Shown one piece after another: positions 33,098-46,906 of a stretch of 64,000 nt of DNA. Location of the stretch: positions 1,223,414 to 1,287,413 of the forward strand of contig CM055097.1 of NCBI GenBank assembly GCA_029204225.1. The letters run 5' to 3'. Origin of the DNA: Diphasiastrum complanatum. Lineage: Eukaryota > Streptophyta > Lycopodiopsida > Lycopodiales > Lycopodiaceae. The notes beneath the pieces are model-generated. The model searched no databases. It had not been told where the DNA came from and worked only from the letters and a program-made list of their open reading frames with translations. Within the stretch, counting starts at the first letter, position 1; every line of letters begins with the position of its first letter. The translations under genes and the position numbers were made by a program.

Positions 33098-35110
33098 CTA
33101 TGCCAACATATTACTTCTACCCATATCCCACAAAGATGTCTTTGATGGAGGTTGCATCATCCTTCTTCCTTGTATCCAAGAATTGGTGTACATAGCAAGT
33201 GGATTAAAAAATCTTGAGATCCCTGATATTGGGCTTCTCTCCAAATAGAGCTTCATGTGGTGTGATTCCTCTAATGGCTTCGTTGAGCAATCTATTGCAT
33301 AAGACATTAGCACATGTGATTCTCTCACCCCAAAATGGTTTGGGTAGAAGAGCATCTAGCTTGGCTTTAGCACACTCACAAAGAGTCTATTTCTCCTCTC
33401 GGCCACTCCATTTTGTTAAGGGGTATATGGACATAACAACTCCCTCTTTATGCCATTAGAACTACAAAACTCTACCAACTTATTAGAGATATATTCAGTT
33501 CCACTACCACTTCTTAATACCTTGATCTTGGTACTAAGTTGATTTTCTACAAGAGTTTTGAACTTTAAAAATGAATCAAACACCATAGATTTGCTAGACA
33601 AGAGGTAAATCCAACAATATCTAGAATGATCATCAATGAAGATTACATTGTACTTGGCACCACCATTAGATTCTTGTGAGAAACTATGAATATCTAAATG
33701 GATGATTTCAAGAGGAGTGTTAGATCTTGATGTGGATCTAGAGAAAGGTAGCTTATGAGCCTTTGAGAGCTACAAGCCTCACAATGTTTTCCACACTTTG
33801 ACAATTGCTTGGGGAGGCCGAATGCAAGCTCCTTTGCACACATTGTTTCCATAGCTTTGAAGTTGGGGTGGCCCAACCTTTTGTGCCATAGCTCCACATT
33901 AGAGATCTCCACCTTTGCCAAATTCACACTCTTTATTGCAACATTAACATCTAGTTTAAACAATCTACCTTGTTTAAAACCCTTTGCTATGCATTCATCA
34001 TTCTTAAGGATGGAACAAATTCCATGCTTAAATTGTACATCTAGGCCATTATCCATTAATTGGCCAACACTTAACAAATTCAAGGTTAACTTAGGTACAA
34101 AAAGGACATTTTCAAGATTCATCCTTTTGGATGATCCAACATACAATGGAATTGTTGCAATACCATATTCTACACTCTTGATCACTAGCTGTAAAGATAG
34201 ATCTTTTTACATCATTATAAGAGAATAAAATAGAGAAATAGTCCTTTTGGAAAGTCATGTGGGAGCTAGTCCCACCATCAATCCACCAAGAATCATTGGT
34301 GTTGCACTTGGATGATGGTGATGAGTTGGAAACCATCAAGGATGATTCTTCTTCATCCTCCTCCTCTTGATGTTCAATGTTGCTTTTCTTGTTCTCTTGT
34401 TCTTTCTTCATCTTCTGATGAAAAATGCTTCTTGCCACAGAAAAAACATTTGAACTTTGATTTGTCCTTCTTGCCCTTTGAGTTTGATGCTTCATTCTCT
34501 TCTTGGGCCTCCTTTGGATGTTTCTTCTTTGCTCCATTGGTCTTCTTTTTTCCCTTGAATGAGAATTTGGCTTTCTCATCTCCATCCGACAAAGACAATG
34601 AACTCATTTTTGCTTTGGTGTGGAGCATCCTACACTCTTCAACCATCTATGAAGTTTTTCTATAGTTGGCAAGGTGTCTTGGATGGCAATATTTTGAACC
34701 AAATTTGTGAAATCATCCCCTAGACCATTAAGGATTATTTGAACAAGCTCTCCATCATGAATCTTCTTTCCAATGGAAGCTAACTCCCTATTAAGAGACT
34801 TGATTCTAAACACATAGTCTTGTGCACTCTCCTCAATTCTTCTCATGCTTTGTAAGATTTGATTTCTAGTCATGAGAATTATTGAAGTGTTACTTGATTC
34901 ATAGATTGAGTTCAAATAATCCCAAGCCTCTTTAGCACTAGTACAAGATGATACTTCTCTCAAAGGACCATTACTTACATTCATCTTTACACAATGAAGT
35001 GCTAGTCTAGATCTTTTCTTGTATCTAACGAACTCTTGTACACCAAGAGGTTCATCTTCTTCGTCAATTAAGCATTCATAAAGGTATTGGAGCGTCATTA
35101 GTGACTCCAT
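33098..35110 (-). mobile_element. Copia fossil: gag to integrase
   Basis: Minus-strand order: UBN2 gag (about 35110-34600; EAWDYLNSIYESSNTS, LNGLGDDFTNLV), zinc knuckle (KCFFCGKKHFSS, near 34450), protease (WWIDGGTSSHMT, near 34260), the pre-integrase block WHKRLGHPNFKAM (near 33870) and an integrase part (KVLRSGSGTEYISNK, near 33500). RT and RNase H are absent. Several breaks. Confidence 0.85.
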
Positions 35111-35470
35111 TAGCTCGAGATTGCTAATGAGCTCAAAAAATAATCTATCTTCTCACTATGGGAGAGATGGAATACATAGTGAAAGTCACTTCCTTTGTAA
35201 AGTTAGGTGAATTTCCAGCATGTAATAAGGAAGTTAACTTGGCTTTATTGCCCTAATTTGCAAATCATGCTAAGTAGGTGGCTAGTTGGTCAAAATCTCA
35301 TCATAAATTTAGGTATAGGTCCATAATGTAGGAATCACTACCAAATTGACATGACCAACCTTTTAGACTCAACCTAACCTACATTAGGAGTGGTTTTCCA
35401 TGTGGCATCTTGGCCTCACATGTATGGGACCCACTTATACACATAATTTACAATATACTACATCACTATA
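35111..35470 (-). repeat. Copia leader/LTR segment, paralogue of 27.66-27.94 kb
   Basis: It shares ordered blocks with 27660-27941 (TTTCCAGCATGTAATAAGGA, AGGTGGCTAGTTGGTCAAA). It adjoins the gag start on the minus strand, so it is probably the 5' end of this element. Confidence 0.6.
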
Positions 35471-35739
35471 TTTGACAACATGAAATCTTGAAAATGAGAA
35501 GCAAGCAAACTAGCATGAAAGCAAGAGTGTTTGTAGTTTATATCCCCTCTGGCTATGGAAAGACGCTTGGTTTGCCTCCCTATATAGCATAAAGTGGGTT
35601 TTAATGACCATTGGGCCGAAGGTACCACCCCGTCTTGAACACAATGATGAGTAAGGATACTAGATTGTAGGCTATCATACATAACTATAAATGACAGTAG
35701 AAGAGTATGTGCTGAGAACAAAGGCCTACCAAATTGTCA

Positions 35740-36340
35740 CATCTTTGGGGTTTTTGAGTACACTTTGGAACATCGCTAGGTTTGGATGGCCCATAAATTT
35801 GTTAAAACTTATGAATCAAACTAGAAAATGAGCAAGATGGCGTGTCACAAAAAACTTTGCTCAATTCATTTATTTCGAGAAAACAACCAAACAAATCAGG
35901 GCCAATTGGGTAAAAGTAACTAGATCGCAGCACAAAAGTATGTTCTATGGCTCGAAAATCACCTGAAAATTATGATTCGAACTGGAAAACGACTAGGATT
36001 TTGTGTCCATAATGTATTCGCACATTTTCAATTTTTTTCAAAACAATAACAAAACAGATCAAAAAAAAAAAACAAATCTGGTGGAAATGAATGGTTGACA
36101 ACGACGAACCACCAAGTTTTCAATGTTTCATATTTTTCACGATTATCTCGTAGGATCACCAGGTTTAGGGTGGCTCGAAAACTTCCCATTCAAAAATATG
36201 AAAAGCGTGTTGAAAACGAGCAGGCATGTGTGCTGAAGAAATTGTTTGCAATTTTGGATATTTCGAAAAACACCAAAACAGACCGAAATTGCCCAGCAAA
36301 AGCAACTACCTGGGAACCAATTTGGTGGGCTCAGACATCA
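35740..36340. repeat. Three diverged copies of a 160-220-bp repeat
   Basis: Copies start near 35740, 35920 and 36140. Each has, in order, CTAGGTTT/CCAGGTTTAGGGTGGC, GAAAACGA(G/C)..AGG, a TTTGC...AATT stretch, ATTTCGA(A/G)AAAACA.C and an AATTG...AAAAGTAAC end. They are diverged and partly interrupted by A-runs. No coding potential. Confidence 0.6.
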
Positions 36341-39300
36341 GTTAAAAATTGAACAGGATGATGCACCGACATCTATTTGCATTCTTCAAAGTTTTTCAGA
36401 TTAGCAACCAAGTCGATCTGGGGACATACGCTTTGCACGTACACTTCGCATAATCGGCGAGACAAATGCACCGACATGCCAGTGGTGCATAAATTTTCCA
36501 ATTTTTGGGCCATTGGATGGCCCACACATCGGAAATAACGCGACAGGGCCTAAACAATCCTTGACACAGTTAGCTAAGTAGACAAGTGTGAACATCAAGG
36601 CACTATAACTTATTGCAATGTCATCGAGTCATTTTCTGCCGACTCCACAATATGAACACTGATAAAATACAGAAACTGGTTAGAGGTCTAACTTTATCTG
36701 ATTCGGTTCGCGACGTGCTGACCTGTAATCATATTGTTCATATATGAAAAAGGCTTTGAAATAATCCTATCTCCAAATTGCCACCTTCGGTAGCTTGGTT
36801 TTGAGGGTGGACTCCTTGTGAACCATCAGAAAGGCAGTAATAAGTGGACATTGGATTTGTTTGGATTTGCTTCTATAAGATGGTCCTCGACAAAAAAACA
36901 AGGGCATTTCCTTGAGCATTGCTCGGAAATCAGCTCGTTGCTCAGATATTTTGGCTCGGAGAACGATAAACCCTTTTTAGAGCTAGGCAAAGTTCTTTAT
37001 GGACCAAAATGGCCTAGTTGTAGGCGGGGAGTGGATTGCAGTATCGAGATTATAGTATTGCAATGAAAATAAGTGAGGAGGTAGAGAAATTTTTATTTTG
37101 AAATGCGGTGACAACTCGAGCAAAGCCCCACCCCAAGGGACCGCAAAGAGCCTTCGAAGCGCTCACAAATGACTAACTATCGTCCTATAAAGAACCATAG
37201 CACACGTCAGTCCATTGAATTCACACACTAGCATTGAGTACACTACATATTATTATGACTACCAAGCGATTTCTCACATATATCTAGTTTGGTCCATACA
37301 CACTCAATGTACTCCACCCATCTCATGTGTAGCTCATGATTGTCCAAATCTCTGGTGGAGTGCCACAAGAGGTGCAACATGTGGGCTACGACATGGATGA
37401 ATCAGTGGAAGTAGTCTCATCTGGCCTCAAAAATCTGTAAGATCTCCTCCCTCTTGCGATAGATACATTACAGTCATCAACGCATTGTAGCTTAAAAAAA
37501 ACCCAACAAACTTGAGTGAGAAATAACAAACAAGACATTGAAGAGTCATATTTGTCCTACTCCAAGGCCATCTGAATCGCCTCGCCAATGTGGTCCATGA
37601 ACTCGTATATGAGACCGAGAGTGCACCCCTCACGGTCTACTAGGTTCAACACATAGAAACTGGGTCGAAGGACCCCCACAAGTTCTGTTTATCGTATCCA
37701 AAACTCATCTCCAAACACAGTGGTCTGGAAATGTGTCGCATCTACATTGACACCTCTGAAGTCTAGGAAGGCCTTGCTAACAACCCTCTACCACAAGGGC
37801 TCTTTTATTGCAAGCAATGGCTCTAGAACCAAGAAATAGTAGGCAAAGCGAATGTGTGCTTGCTTCTTTAGGTCCAATGGCGAGAATGTGCAGAATAGGG
37901 CCAACACGTGTTTCTTCCTGGTGATGAAATTGAACATGCACATGGCCTGAGAAGTGATCTACCAAGGGCCACCACGAAAGAGGCTGAACACGAGCATAAT
38001 CAAGCTGACAATGAGAAAGCAACCCACGACATCGGCATCACAACAAGACACTCCTCAGGAAGGGTCTTCGGCTCAGCAAGATGACACATGTACAAATATG
38101 AACATTCTAAAGAGGAATCAGTAGTACAGGTTTCCAATTAGGGTTTTTAGAGTTAGCGCCATGGGATACATTGAACATACATTTTAATGTCTTCAGATCT
38201 CTTGCTAAATGCCATTCTATGTTGAAAGTGCCAAATCTAGGAACATTGAGTGGAACTCTATTATGTCCATGACCAGTACATAGGATATAGTATATTCCTA
38301 GTCTTGGATACACGGTACTCTAGTGAAACAAGCTGTTAGTTATGCCACGTCATACTGGACGTGATCCGAAAGTAACTAATATCCTTGTGAGGCCCAGAAC
38401 ACACTATATGGAGTTTAGACAAGGTATGAGACAGTGTATGCATGTGGAGAGTTATCAATAGCAATTCTATGAATAGTTGGTCCATGCTTAGGACTCTATT
38501 CTAGGTGAATCTATGTATAGGGAACTTAGGGCTATGCATGGCTATGTGCCCAAGATGCCTTTGGCTCTATCTATTGGGTCCAAACTCGCCCTACTCCTCA
38601 TCATGGTTGTGGATTCATTGCCAGGCTCTCACTCTACATTCATGCTTCTTGTTCCTTGGCTTGGGGGTGAAGCTTCTAGAGTTTGATTGGATGGTAGGAG
38701 CTTTTTACCTTTCTAGCAAGCTATCAGACCTGTAAATTGATGGGTGGAGAGGCTTATGTTTCAATTCCATCAAGTTTGTAGCAATTTTGACTTCTAGAAA
38801 TCAAGAATTCATGGTTCTAGGCCCATACTACTTCATAGGATCTGTATGAAGGCTTCATGGAACTCTTAGAGACCATTTAAGACTGTTTGGATCATCACTT
38901 TTAGGCTTGGTTGAGTGTTTGCAAGTTTTTAGGCAGATTGGGCTTGAAAAAGTGCGCCCTTCTATAGGCTTTTTGGCTGTTCTAAACTTGCATCTGTGAA
39001 TCCTAGGTGGTAGGCTGACATGCAAGTGTCTTGTTCACTAGGTCTCCCTCTGTACTGAGCTTTACAGCACCCAATTTGGTGACCTGTAGCCAAAGATATG
39101 ATCCTCTAAAGTTTTGCAATTTTGTGAGCAAAATTGGTAGAATTTCGAATTGTTCTGATTACATGCATGTCAATTTCCTATTTTGGGGGATTGTGCTTGC
39201 ATGGAATGTCTGCATGTTGATTCTTAGACATGCATGAGTGGTTTAGATCTGTTTTGAATGGTTATACGCATGTACTCTGACTGATAGATACAAAACTGGG

Positions 39301-40020
39301 TTTTATAGTTGACAATTTCCGTAGAACTTGATTTTACGTAAAATTCCGTAAATGTGAAAAATCAGTCTAATGTCACATGTTTTGCATGCCTGATGGACAT
39401 TAAGGTAGTAAAATTAAGAATCGAACAGTGAATCAAATTTTCGATTTTGATTGCTTAATAACTGATAGTGGTTTTTTACGAATTTTTAGAAAACGTAAAA
39501 TTTTAAAAAATAAAATAAAAGTGCAAAAACTCAATTTTTTTAGTTTTTTCCAGTTTTTTGTAATCTATGAAATTGACTAAAAATAGTGATTTGACCATGT
39601 TGGAGTCAATTTCAGTCAGTTTTGGTCAACTGTGCTTCACTATGAGTTAATCTGATATTAACTAAATTTAGTAATTTCCAGGATAGATATATCAAGATGG
39701 CCGAAGAAACTTCAAATCAAGCTACGAATCCAGGTGCTGTAGGAAAATTTATGAGGAATTCAATTATATTTTTTTCAAATTTTTGTATGCATTGCGGAAG
39801 CCAAATTTGGTTGAATACCAAGTATTTTCGAGTCACTAATTCATTGATTCCTGGCTGATTCACTAATCAATGCATCTCAAGTTTAAAGTGAAACTTTTTA
39901 ACATTTGGAAATACTGACCTCAATGAAATAGATTGTGCTCTTTTTGACTCTATGCTAGCATGATACAATGACTCCTCTTTGATGATGAGGCTGATGTAAT
40001 GATGCCCTGGCTCTACGTCT
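36341..40020. other. Intergenic DNA without a recognised gene
   Basis: Only short ORFs without family resemblance. About 39300-39600 is very AT-rich. No terminal repeats were found that would delimit an element. Confidence 0.5.
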
Positions 40021-41165
<1,145 letters not shown>

Positions 41166-41769
41166 AGAAAAATTAAAATAGCGTTATGACACATATTACT
41201 AGACTCTATTTAGTTATTTGTTTGGATTTAAATTTTTTGTATGTATGTGTTATTAATGCTTTTATCGATAAAAATATTAAAATAACGACCTGAATTTAAA
41301 AAGTCATAGCTACAATTCTTTTATACTCTTCGAGCTGATTCCAGCAAGTATATGCATGACAATATTTGATTTCAGATTGACTGAGATATTTAAAGATCAT
41401 ATCAGATAGATGAAGTTTTACGGCGTTTACAAAATTTCTTAACTTTCTTTCAAGTTAAATATCTACTAAGTATGAGCTCTGATTCAAGTGATGTAGAAAG
41501 CAATATTGCTCTATCTTTTGAGTTCTTTGCATTGACTATATGGATGATTAGTTTAAAGTATTCTTATAATGTGACCCATAATCAAGCATATATGCTTGTT
41601 ATCTTTTCTCAGATTGAATTGATACAAAAAGCCTAATCACTCAATTGTAAGTGAGCTAACCAGAATTTATGTGGCTGTACATATTTTGAAACATTGATTT
41701 TGGATCCTTAAACCATTAATCTGTCTCACTCCCTTAATATGAGTTTATAGTCTACTTAAATTAGTTTTC

Positions 41770-43300
41770 ATGTATTTGATTGTTCCCAATGTTTGATATA
41801 AAACCTGATGGTTTTTGTTCCAATTTTTGCAGGTGTTTTGCATTTGAGGGAGTGATTCCATGACATGGACACTCCCGAGTGTGTGCGAAGCAACTCTTCA
41901 TACATCACTCCGGAGGGTAAGAGACAGTCTGCAAGAAGGAGGAGGTTGAATAGGAGGTGCATAGGGCGTTGTCGGTTGCACCTGTAGTTCGTGTCGTTGA
42001 GGAGGCGACATGTTAAATTTGGTTTCAAACTTGCAAAGTGTCAAGCACATATTGATTGTTAGTGTCGGTGGTGTGGGTAGTTTAGGGGGGGTGATCCATA
42101 TCTCGCGTGCACGTTCCATAATCTCAGGTAGGTTTGTTTTCTTCTGCATTGCATGTGGTTAGAAATTCAAGTGGTCTGATTCCAAAATATAACGTACCTC
42201 GTTTTTGAATATGCATATAAAACAATGCACATAGGCGAATAAAGAATCATACAATGGTTTTGCAAGCCTCATGTCTCTCGCGGCTTTTTTAGTACATGCA
42301 TAACCGAAGTGTTGGCCATCTATAGACTCAAATGTGCAATGTGACAAAATCTATTTTTGCATAAGCCATCCATTCTCGAGCCCTTGTTAGTGTCCACCTC
42401 CATTATATAGAGTTCTTTGTATTTGGTGGCTGCCTCCAACATATCTTTTCTTTTGAACTCGCGGACACACATTTTTTTATTGATGATGGTGGTGGGCCAT
42501 TTTGCATGCACACTGCTTTATATAATTGCTCTGCAAATGAGTAATCAAGGGCTCGTTGGTTGGTGAAAAAGGAGGCTCTACGTATATTCCTAGAATCCAC
42601 CCCATACATGTTTCTTCCCCAAACATAGCCGACATCATCCGCAGAGTATGCATCAAGATTGACATTTGTATCACCCTCGAAGTCCTCCAACACATCTTCG
42701 GGATCAGATTCTGATACAAGGTCCTCATAAGTTGATATTCTCATGTCAGATATATGAAGCCTTGGTTGCATTGCTCGTTTGCCCGCAATTCCAAGGCGCT
42801 TAGCTATCCTTCTTCCAACTACAATGTCATCCTCAACAAGATCCTTACTTGCACGTTTGGTTTTATATTTTTCTACACCCCTATTTTGCAGCACGAGCTG
42901 GAGTGGAAGAAATTGTTAGTTGCGGATCAATGGTATCTTTAGTAGCCACGAGCGGATATTTCCGCCACCACTCCAAAGATTCCTTGTTCTTCCTCTGTGT
43001 CTTTTAACATGGCATGGATATTAGAAAGGGCAATCATGCCTTCAACAAGATTACCAATGTGCAAGGCATCTTCTGAGTCGTAAATATCTGGTGACTCAAT
43101 GAAGTGAACAGTATCCGCACATGAAAGAACGACATGGAGTTCTTCTCCGTTAAGCCCCCTGGTCATGAATTCCACCCTATCAACAAGGAAACCTTTAGGC
43201 ATTAAAATGGCACAAAACAGTCTCAACATCATGCATTGTAAACCCAGGCTCGCCCACTGAAACCTTAGAAAAAACCACAAATGCTTTCATGTGTAAGCCG
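41770..43300 (-). pseudogene. Cluster of unrecognised coding-like segments (minus)
   Basis: Three long segments in one orientation look like real coding sequence. 43280-42939 includes RVEFMTRGLNGEELHVVLS and HIGNLVEGMIALSNIHAML. 42894-42403 is a basic start (KYKTKRASKDLVEDDIVVGR) followed by an acidic SESDPEDVLEDFEGD stretch. 42511-42159 is shorter. They have varied composition and no simple repeats. I do not recognise the family. They could be exons of a host gene or parts of an unclassified mobile element; no terminal repeats bound them. GC-rich hairpins like those downstream lie within 200 bp of the upstream end. Confidence 0.4.
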
Positions 43301-44520
43301 TTTGAGCGCGGCTTTTGCTGAACTTTCCAAGCTCTTGTTAAGAAAACTGGGGAAGCATCACCAACGGGTTTCAGAATAGTTTCTGTAGTAGCGTAGAATG
43401 CCTCTAGTCACACAAAGGAAGTTATAAGCAGTCCATGACGGTTGGGGGAGACATCAAAATCAAAAAAACAAATTTGAACTATTGCATTCCCACCCGCCAC
43501 AGCGGGTCGGGAGGCAATAAGAACAAAAATAAAAAGTTTGTTCCATATTTTCAAGCCATTGAAAAAAAACATGAATGAAATTCAAAAACATTTACCATAT
43601 GTATGCACAAAAAACTTTAGAAACCTTTGAGCAGAAAAATTGCAGTATTGTTAATATCTTGAGGATTTTAGAAAACAATAAATAGTGAAAGCGATGTGAA
43701 TTTTTAGGGGGAGAGAGATTTAGTTACGGAGGTTGGGTGTCCCTAAACCCACAATAATGTTTTGAGATATTCATATTGTGCCATGGGTAGATGAGTGGAT
43801 ATTCATATTGTGCAATGCAACATTAAGTGGGGGAATATCATTTATATATAATGGTTATAATGAGTGTATTTTGTATAGAACTATATAATGTGTTTAATAT
43901 GAACTATTTATTAATGTATTATGGTACGTGTTTTCTTGTATTTGTTTTATTAATATATTTTGTGTTTAAAAATATGTTCTTGCATTGAGAACCCGGGATG
44001 GGTTAGTCGTTTATATAGTGATTTGGCAAGAAGACATTTTAAGATTTTGAATATGCTTAGCTTTGTGCGGATTGATGACATGTCCAAAATGACAACATTC
44101 TTTGTTGCGCAGATTGATGACATGGAAAGAACAACTCGACACTATATATACATTTTAAATCTCCACAAAACTTCAATTTAGATTGCGACTCTTTCGCTTG
44201 AGTGACTATAACTGAGACTTCTTCTGTTAAGTCTTTCGATATTAAAGTAAGACTTCTTCTGTTTTATGCTTTTCATATACATGCTTTTCCTGAAGGTCTT
44301 TTGCTTGTTTTTTTCAAAGAAATAAAATATAGTTTTAGTTGTTTTTTTGTTAAAAAACCACCTACTCTTAATTTTTTTTTTAGGAGAACTTTTACAATGT
44401 TTAGGATAGTTCTTATTATAAAGTTTTTAAAGGGGGGTGGGTTGGTCTATATTTGATATTTTTAGGGGGGCCAAGAGTTTGGTCAAATCATAAAATAAAT
44501 AAATAAAACAAAATTGTTTT
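43301..44520. other. AT-rich spacer with one GC-rich palindrome
   Basis: No gene recognised. Around 43487-43512 is CCCACCCGCCACAGCGGGTC, a G/C palindrome of the same kind as the array at 44.5 kb. Confidence 0.5.
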
Positions 44521-44521
44521 T

Positions 44522-44917
44522 TTAACCACCTCCCCTCCACCCTCCGAGGCGAGTGGGAGTGCAAATCATGAAAATAAATAAAAATATAAAATAAATGTTT
44601 TTACCCCCCACCGGGTGCGGCGGGTGGGAGGGGGGTAAAAACTTTTTTTTTTTAATGTTTATTTGAAAGCAACAACCCCCCACCCGCCCCCACCACCACC
44701 ACCACCCGCCGCGGTGGGGGGTATTCAAAAAAATAGTAAAAAAGTTTTTTTTTAATAACCCCACTAGCCGCGGTGCGGGGGGGGGGGTTGGGGTGGTGGC
44801 GGTAAAAAATAATAATAATAAGTTTTTTTTTGAAAGTCCCCCCACTCGGGGGGGGGGTGGGTCGGGGTAAAATAAAAATAATAATAAAAGGTTTGTTTTT
44901 ATGAAAGCAGCCCCCCC

Positions 44918-44965
<48 letters not shown>

Positions 44966-45009
44966 CCGCGGCGGGTGGAGGGGGTTTAATAATAATAAGT
45001 TTTTTTTGA

Positions 45010-45044
<35 letters not shown>

Positions 45045-45085
45045 CCATAAATTTTTTATTTGAAACCCGTAGGGCAGGGGGGGGG
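44522..45085. repeat. Array of poly-C/poly-G hairpins separated by AT-rich spacers
   Basis: About eight GC-rich blocks (near 44525, 44603, 44682, 44758, 44836, 44911, 44965 and 45012) alternate with spacers made of AATAAATAAAA and GTTTTTTTTGAAA. Several blocks are palindromic around CCGCCGCGGTGGGG or CCCCACTCGGGGGG. Spacing is roughly 60-90 bp. The glycine-rich and proline-rich ORFs across it are composition artefacts. Confidence 0.85.
44911..44964. repeat. Poly-C then (CA)n run
   Basis: A homopolymeric C run of about 25 bp followed by CA repeats, within the hairpin array. Confidence 0.95.
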
Positions 45086-45830
45086 GGGTTTAAGACCAAA
45101 AAAAAATTGTCTTACCATTTCGAAAAGTGAGAGAAAGTTTGAAAAGAGATCGCAACGATTTGGCAAATTTGATAGAAAGTAAGAATGCACCAAAAATTCC
45201 AAAAGCAATGTAAATTTTTTTTAGTGGCATGCCTACTTGTGCTTTTGGGGAGGGTGCGATTTGGGTAGAAGATTATGGGATTAATGGACTGCCACGTGTC
45301 AATCCGACGTGGCATTTCAAAATAGAGATTTTTTTCTTGAATCTAGTGAAAATTTTTAATTCACATAAGTTTTAGACAAGCCCCTATTTGAGGAGCCATT
45401 TTTAGTTAACTGAGAGTGTTTGCCCATAGTTGGTGCGAAATATACTGGTTCAAGCACCTTTATATACCCTACCAGAAAATCAGGTTTTCTAAAATGCTTA
45501 TGGGACAATTTGGGGACAGATGGTCATCTCTCCTCCTCTTCTCATCCCAAGCATGTTGTTTATATCTATATATTACAAAAAAGAGAAAAAAAGTGTAAAT
45601 AGGATGTAAACAATATCCAAAACCAAAATCATTTGAAACAAAAATAATAAATTTAAGCAAATAAAATAGAATGGAAACCAAATAAAATAAACCAAAGTAA
45701 AAGAATCAAAACAAAATGAACAAGAAAAAAAATACAATAAATCCAAAAACAATAAAAATACAAAATTACCCAAAAGAAATAAAATAAAAATAAGATAAAC
45801 CTAAATAAACCAAACAAAACCCTAGGTTGA
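45086..45830. other. AT-rich spacer, no gene recognised
   Basis: 45590-45790 is almost entirely A plus scattered T and C, and its ORFs reflect composition only. A short CCACGTGTC/GACGTGG pair near 45293-45313 is the only other notable element. Confidence 0.5.
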
Positions 45831-46906
45831 GGGCTAGCACCAAGGGTTAAGTGGTGAAGTGCTAAGAATAAGGGCCGAGTGGCAAGGGCAAGGACAAGGG
45901 CCAGGGTCCAAGGGCCAAGGGCGACAGGCTACGGGCTAAGGGTCACTGGCCAAAAGGCTTAAACTTAAAGGTCGAGTACTAGTGCCAAGGGCCAAAGGGC
46001 CAATGGGCTAAGGATTAGGGCCAAAGCCCAAAGGCTAAGGACTAGATCCAAAGACCTAGGACAAAGGGCTAAGGATGAAGGACCTAGGTGCAAGGACTAA
46101 GGGCTAAGGACTTAGGAGCAAGGGCCAAGGATTCAGGGTGAAGTGCTAGGAATAAGGGCCAAGGAGAAAGGGGCAAAGGCCAAGGGCCAAGGGCTATGGG
46201 CGAAGGGCTAAGGGTCACCAACTAAGGTCCAAGAGCCAAGGACTAAAGGCCAATGCCTAAAGGCCAAGGACTATGGCCAAGGCCCAAAAGGCTAAGGACT
46301 AGGTCCAAAGACCTAGGGCCAAGGGCTAGGGCGAAGGACCTAGGTGCAAGGACTAAGGGCTAAGGACCTAGGAGCAAGGACCAAGGATTAAGGGTGAAGT
46401 GCTAGGAATAAGGGCCGAGGGGCAAGGGCCAGGGTCCAAGGGCCGAGGGCCAAGGGCTATGGATGAAGGGCTAAGGGTCACCGGCTAAGGGCCAAGAGCC
46501 AAGGGCCAAAGACTAAAGGCCAAAAAGCTTTAATTTAAAGGTTGAGTGCTAGTGCCAAGGGCCAATGGGCTAAGGACTAGGGCCAAGGCCCAAAGGCTAA
46601 GGACTAGGTCCAAAGACCTAGGGCAAAGGGCTAAGGGTGAAGGACCTAGGTGCAAGGACTAAGGGCTAAAGACCTAGGAGCAAGGGCCAAGGATTAAGGG
46701 TGAAGTGCTAGGAACAAGGGCCGAGGGGCAAGGGGCAAGGGCCAGGGTCCAAGGGCCAAGGGTCAAGGGCTATAGGCGAAGGGCTAAGGGTCATCGGCTA
46801 AGGGCCAAGAGCCAAGGACTAAAGGCCAAGCACTAAGGCCAAGGCCCAAAAGGCTAAGGACAAGGTCCAAAGACCTAGGGCCAAGGGCTAGGGCGAAGGA
46901 CCTAGG
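45831..46906. repeat. Higher-order minisatellite (AAGGGCC/AAGGACT family)
   Basis: The basic unit is about 7 bp (AAGGGCC, AAGGACT, CTAAGGG, CTAGG variants). These form larger units: the landmark GTGAAGTGCTA(G/A)GAA.AAGGGCC begins at 45854, 46138, 46394 and 46700, so the higher-order units are 284, 256 and 306 bp. The array stops abruptly at 46907 where a copia LTR begins. Confidence 0.93.

Noticed and set aside
36341-39700. Possible DNA-transposon transposase in the 37.4-38.1 kb minus frames
   Set aside because: No catalytic signature (DDE/DDD spacing) or terminal inverted repeats could be seen.
44522-44962. Long glycine/proline/cysteine-rich ORFs
   Set aside because: They simply translate poly-C/poly-G blocks and CA repeats in several frames; no protein family.
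45831-46906. Open frame at 46784-47092 across the minisatellite edge
   Set aside because: Half of it is the 7-bp repeat and the rest is LTR sequence; not a gene.
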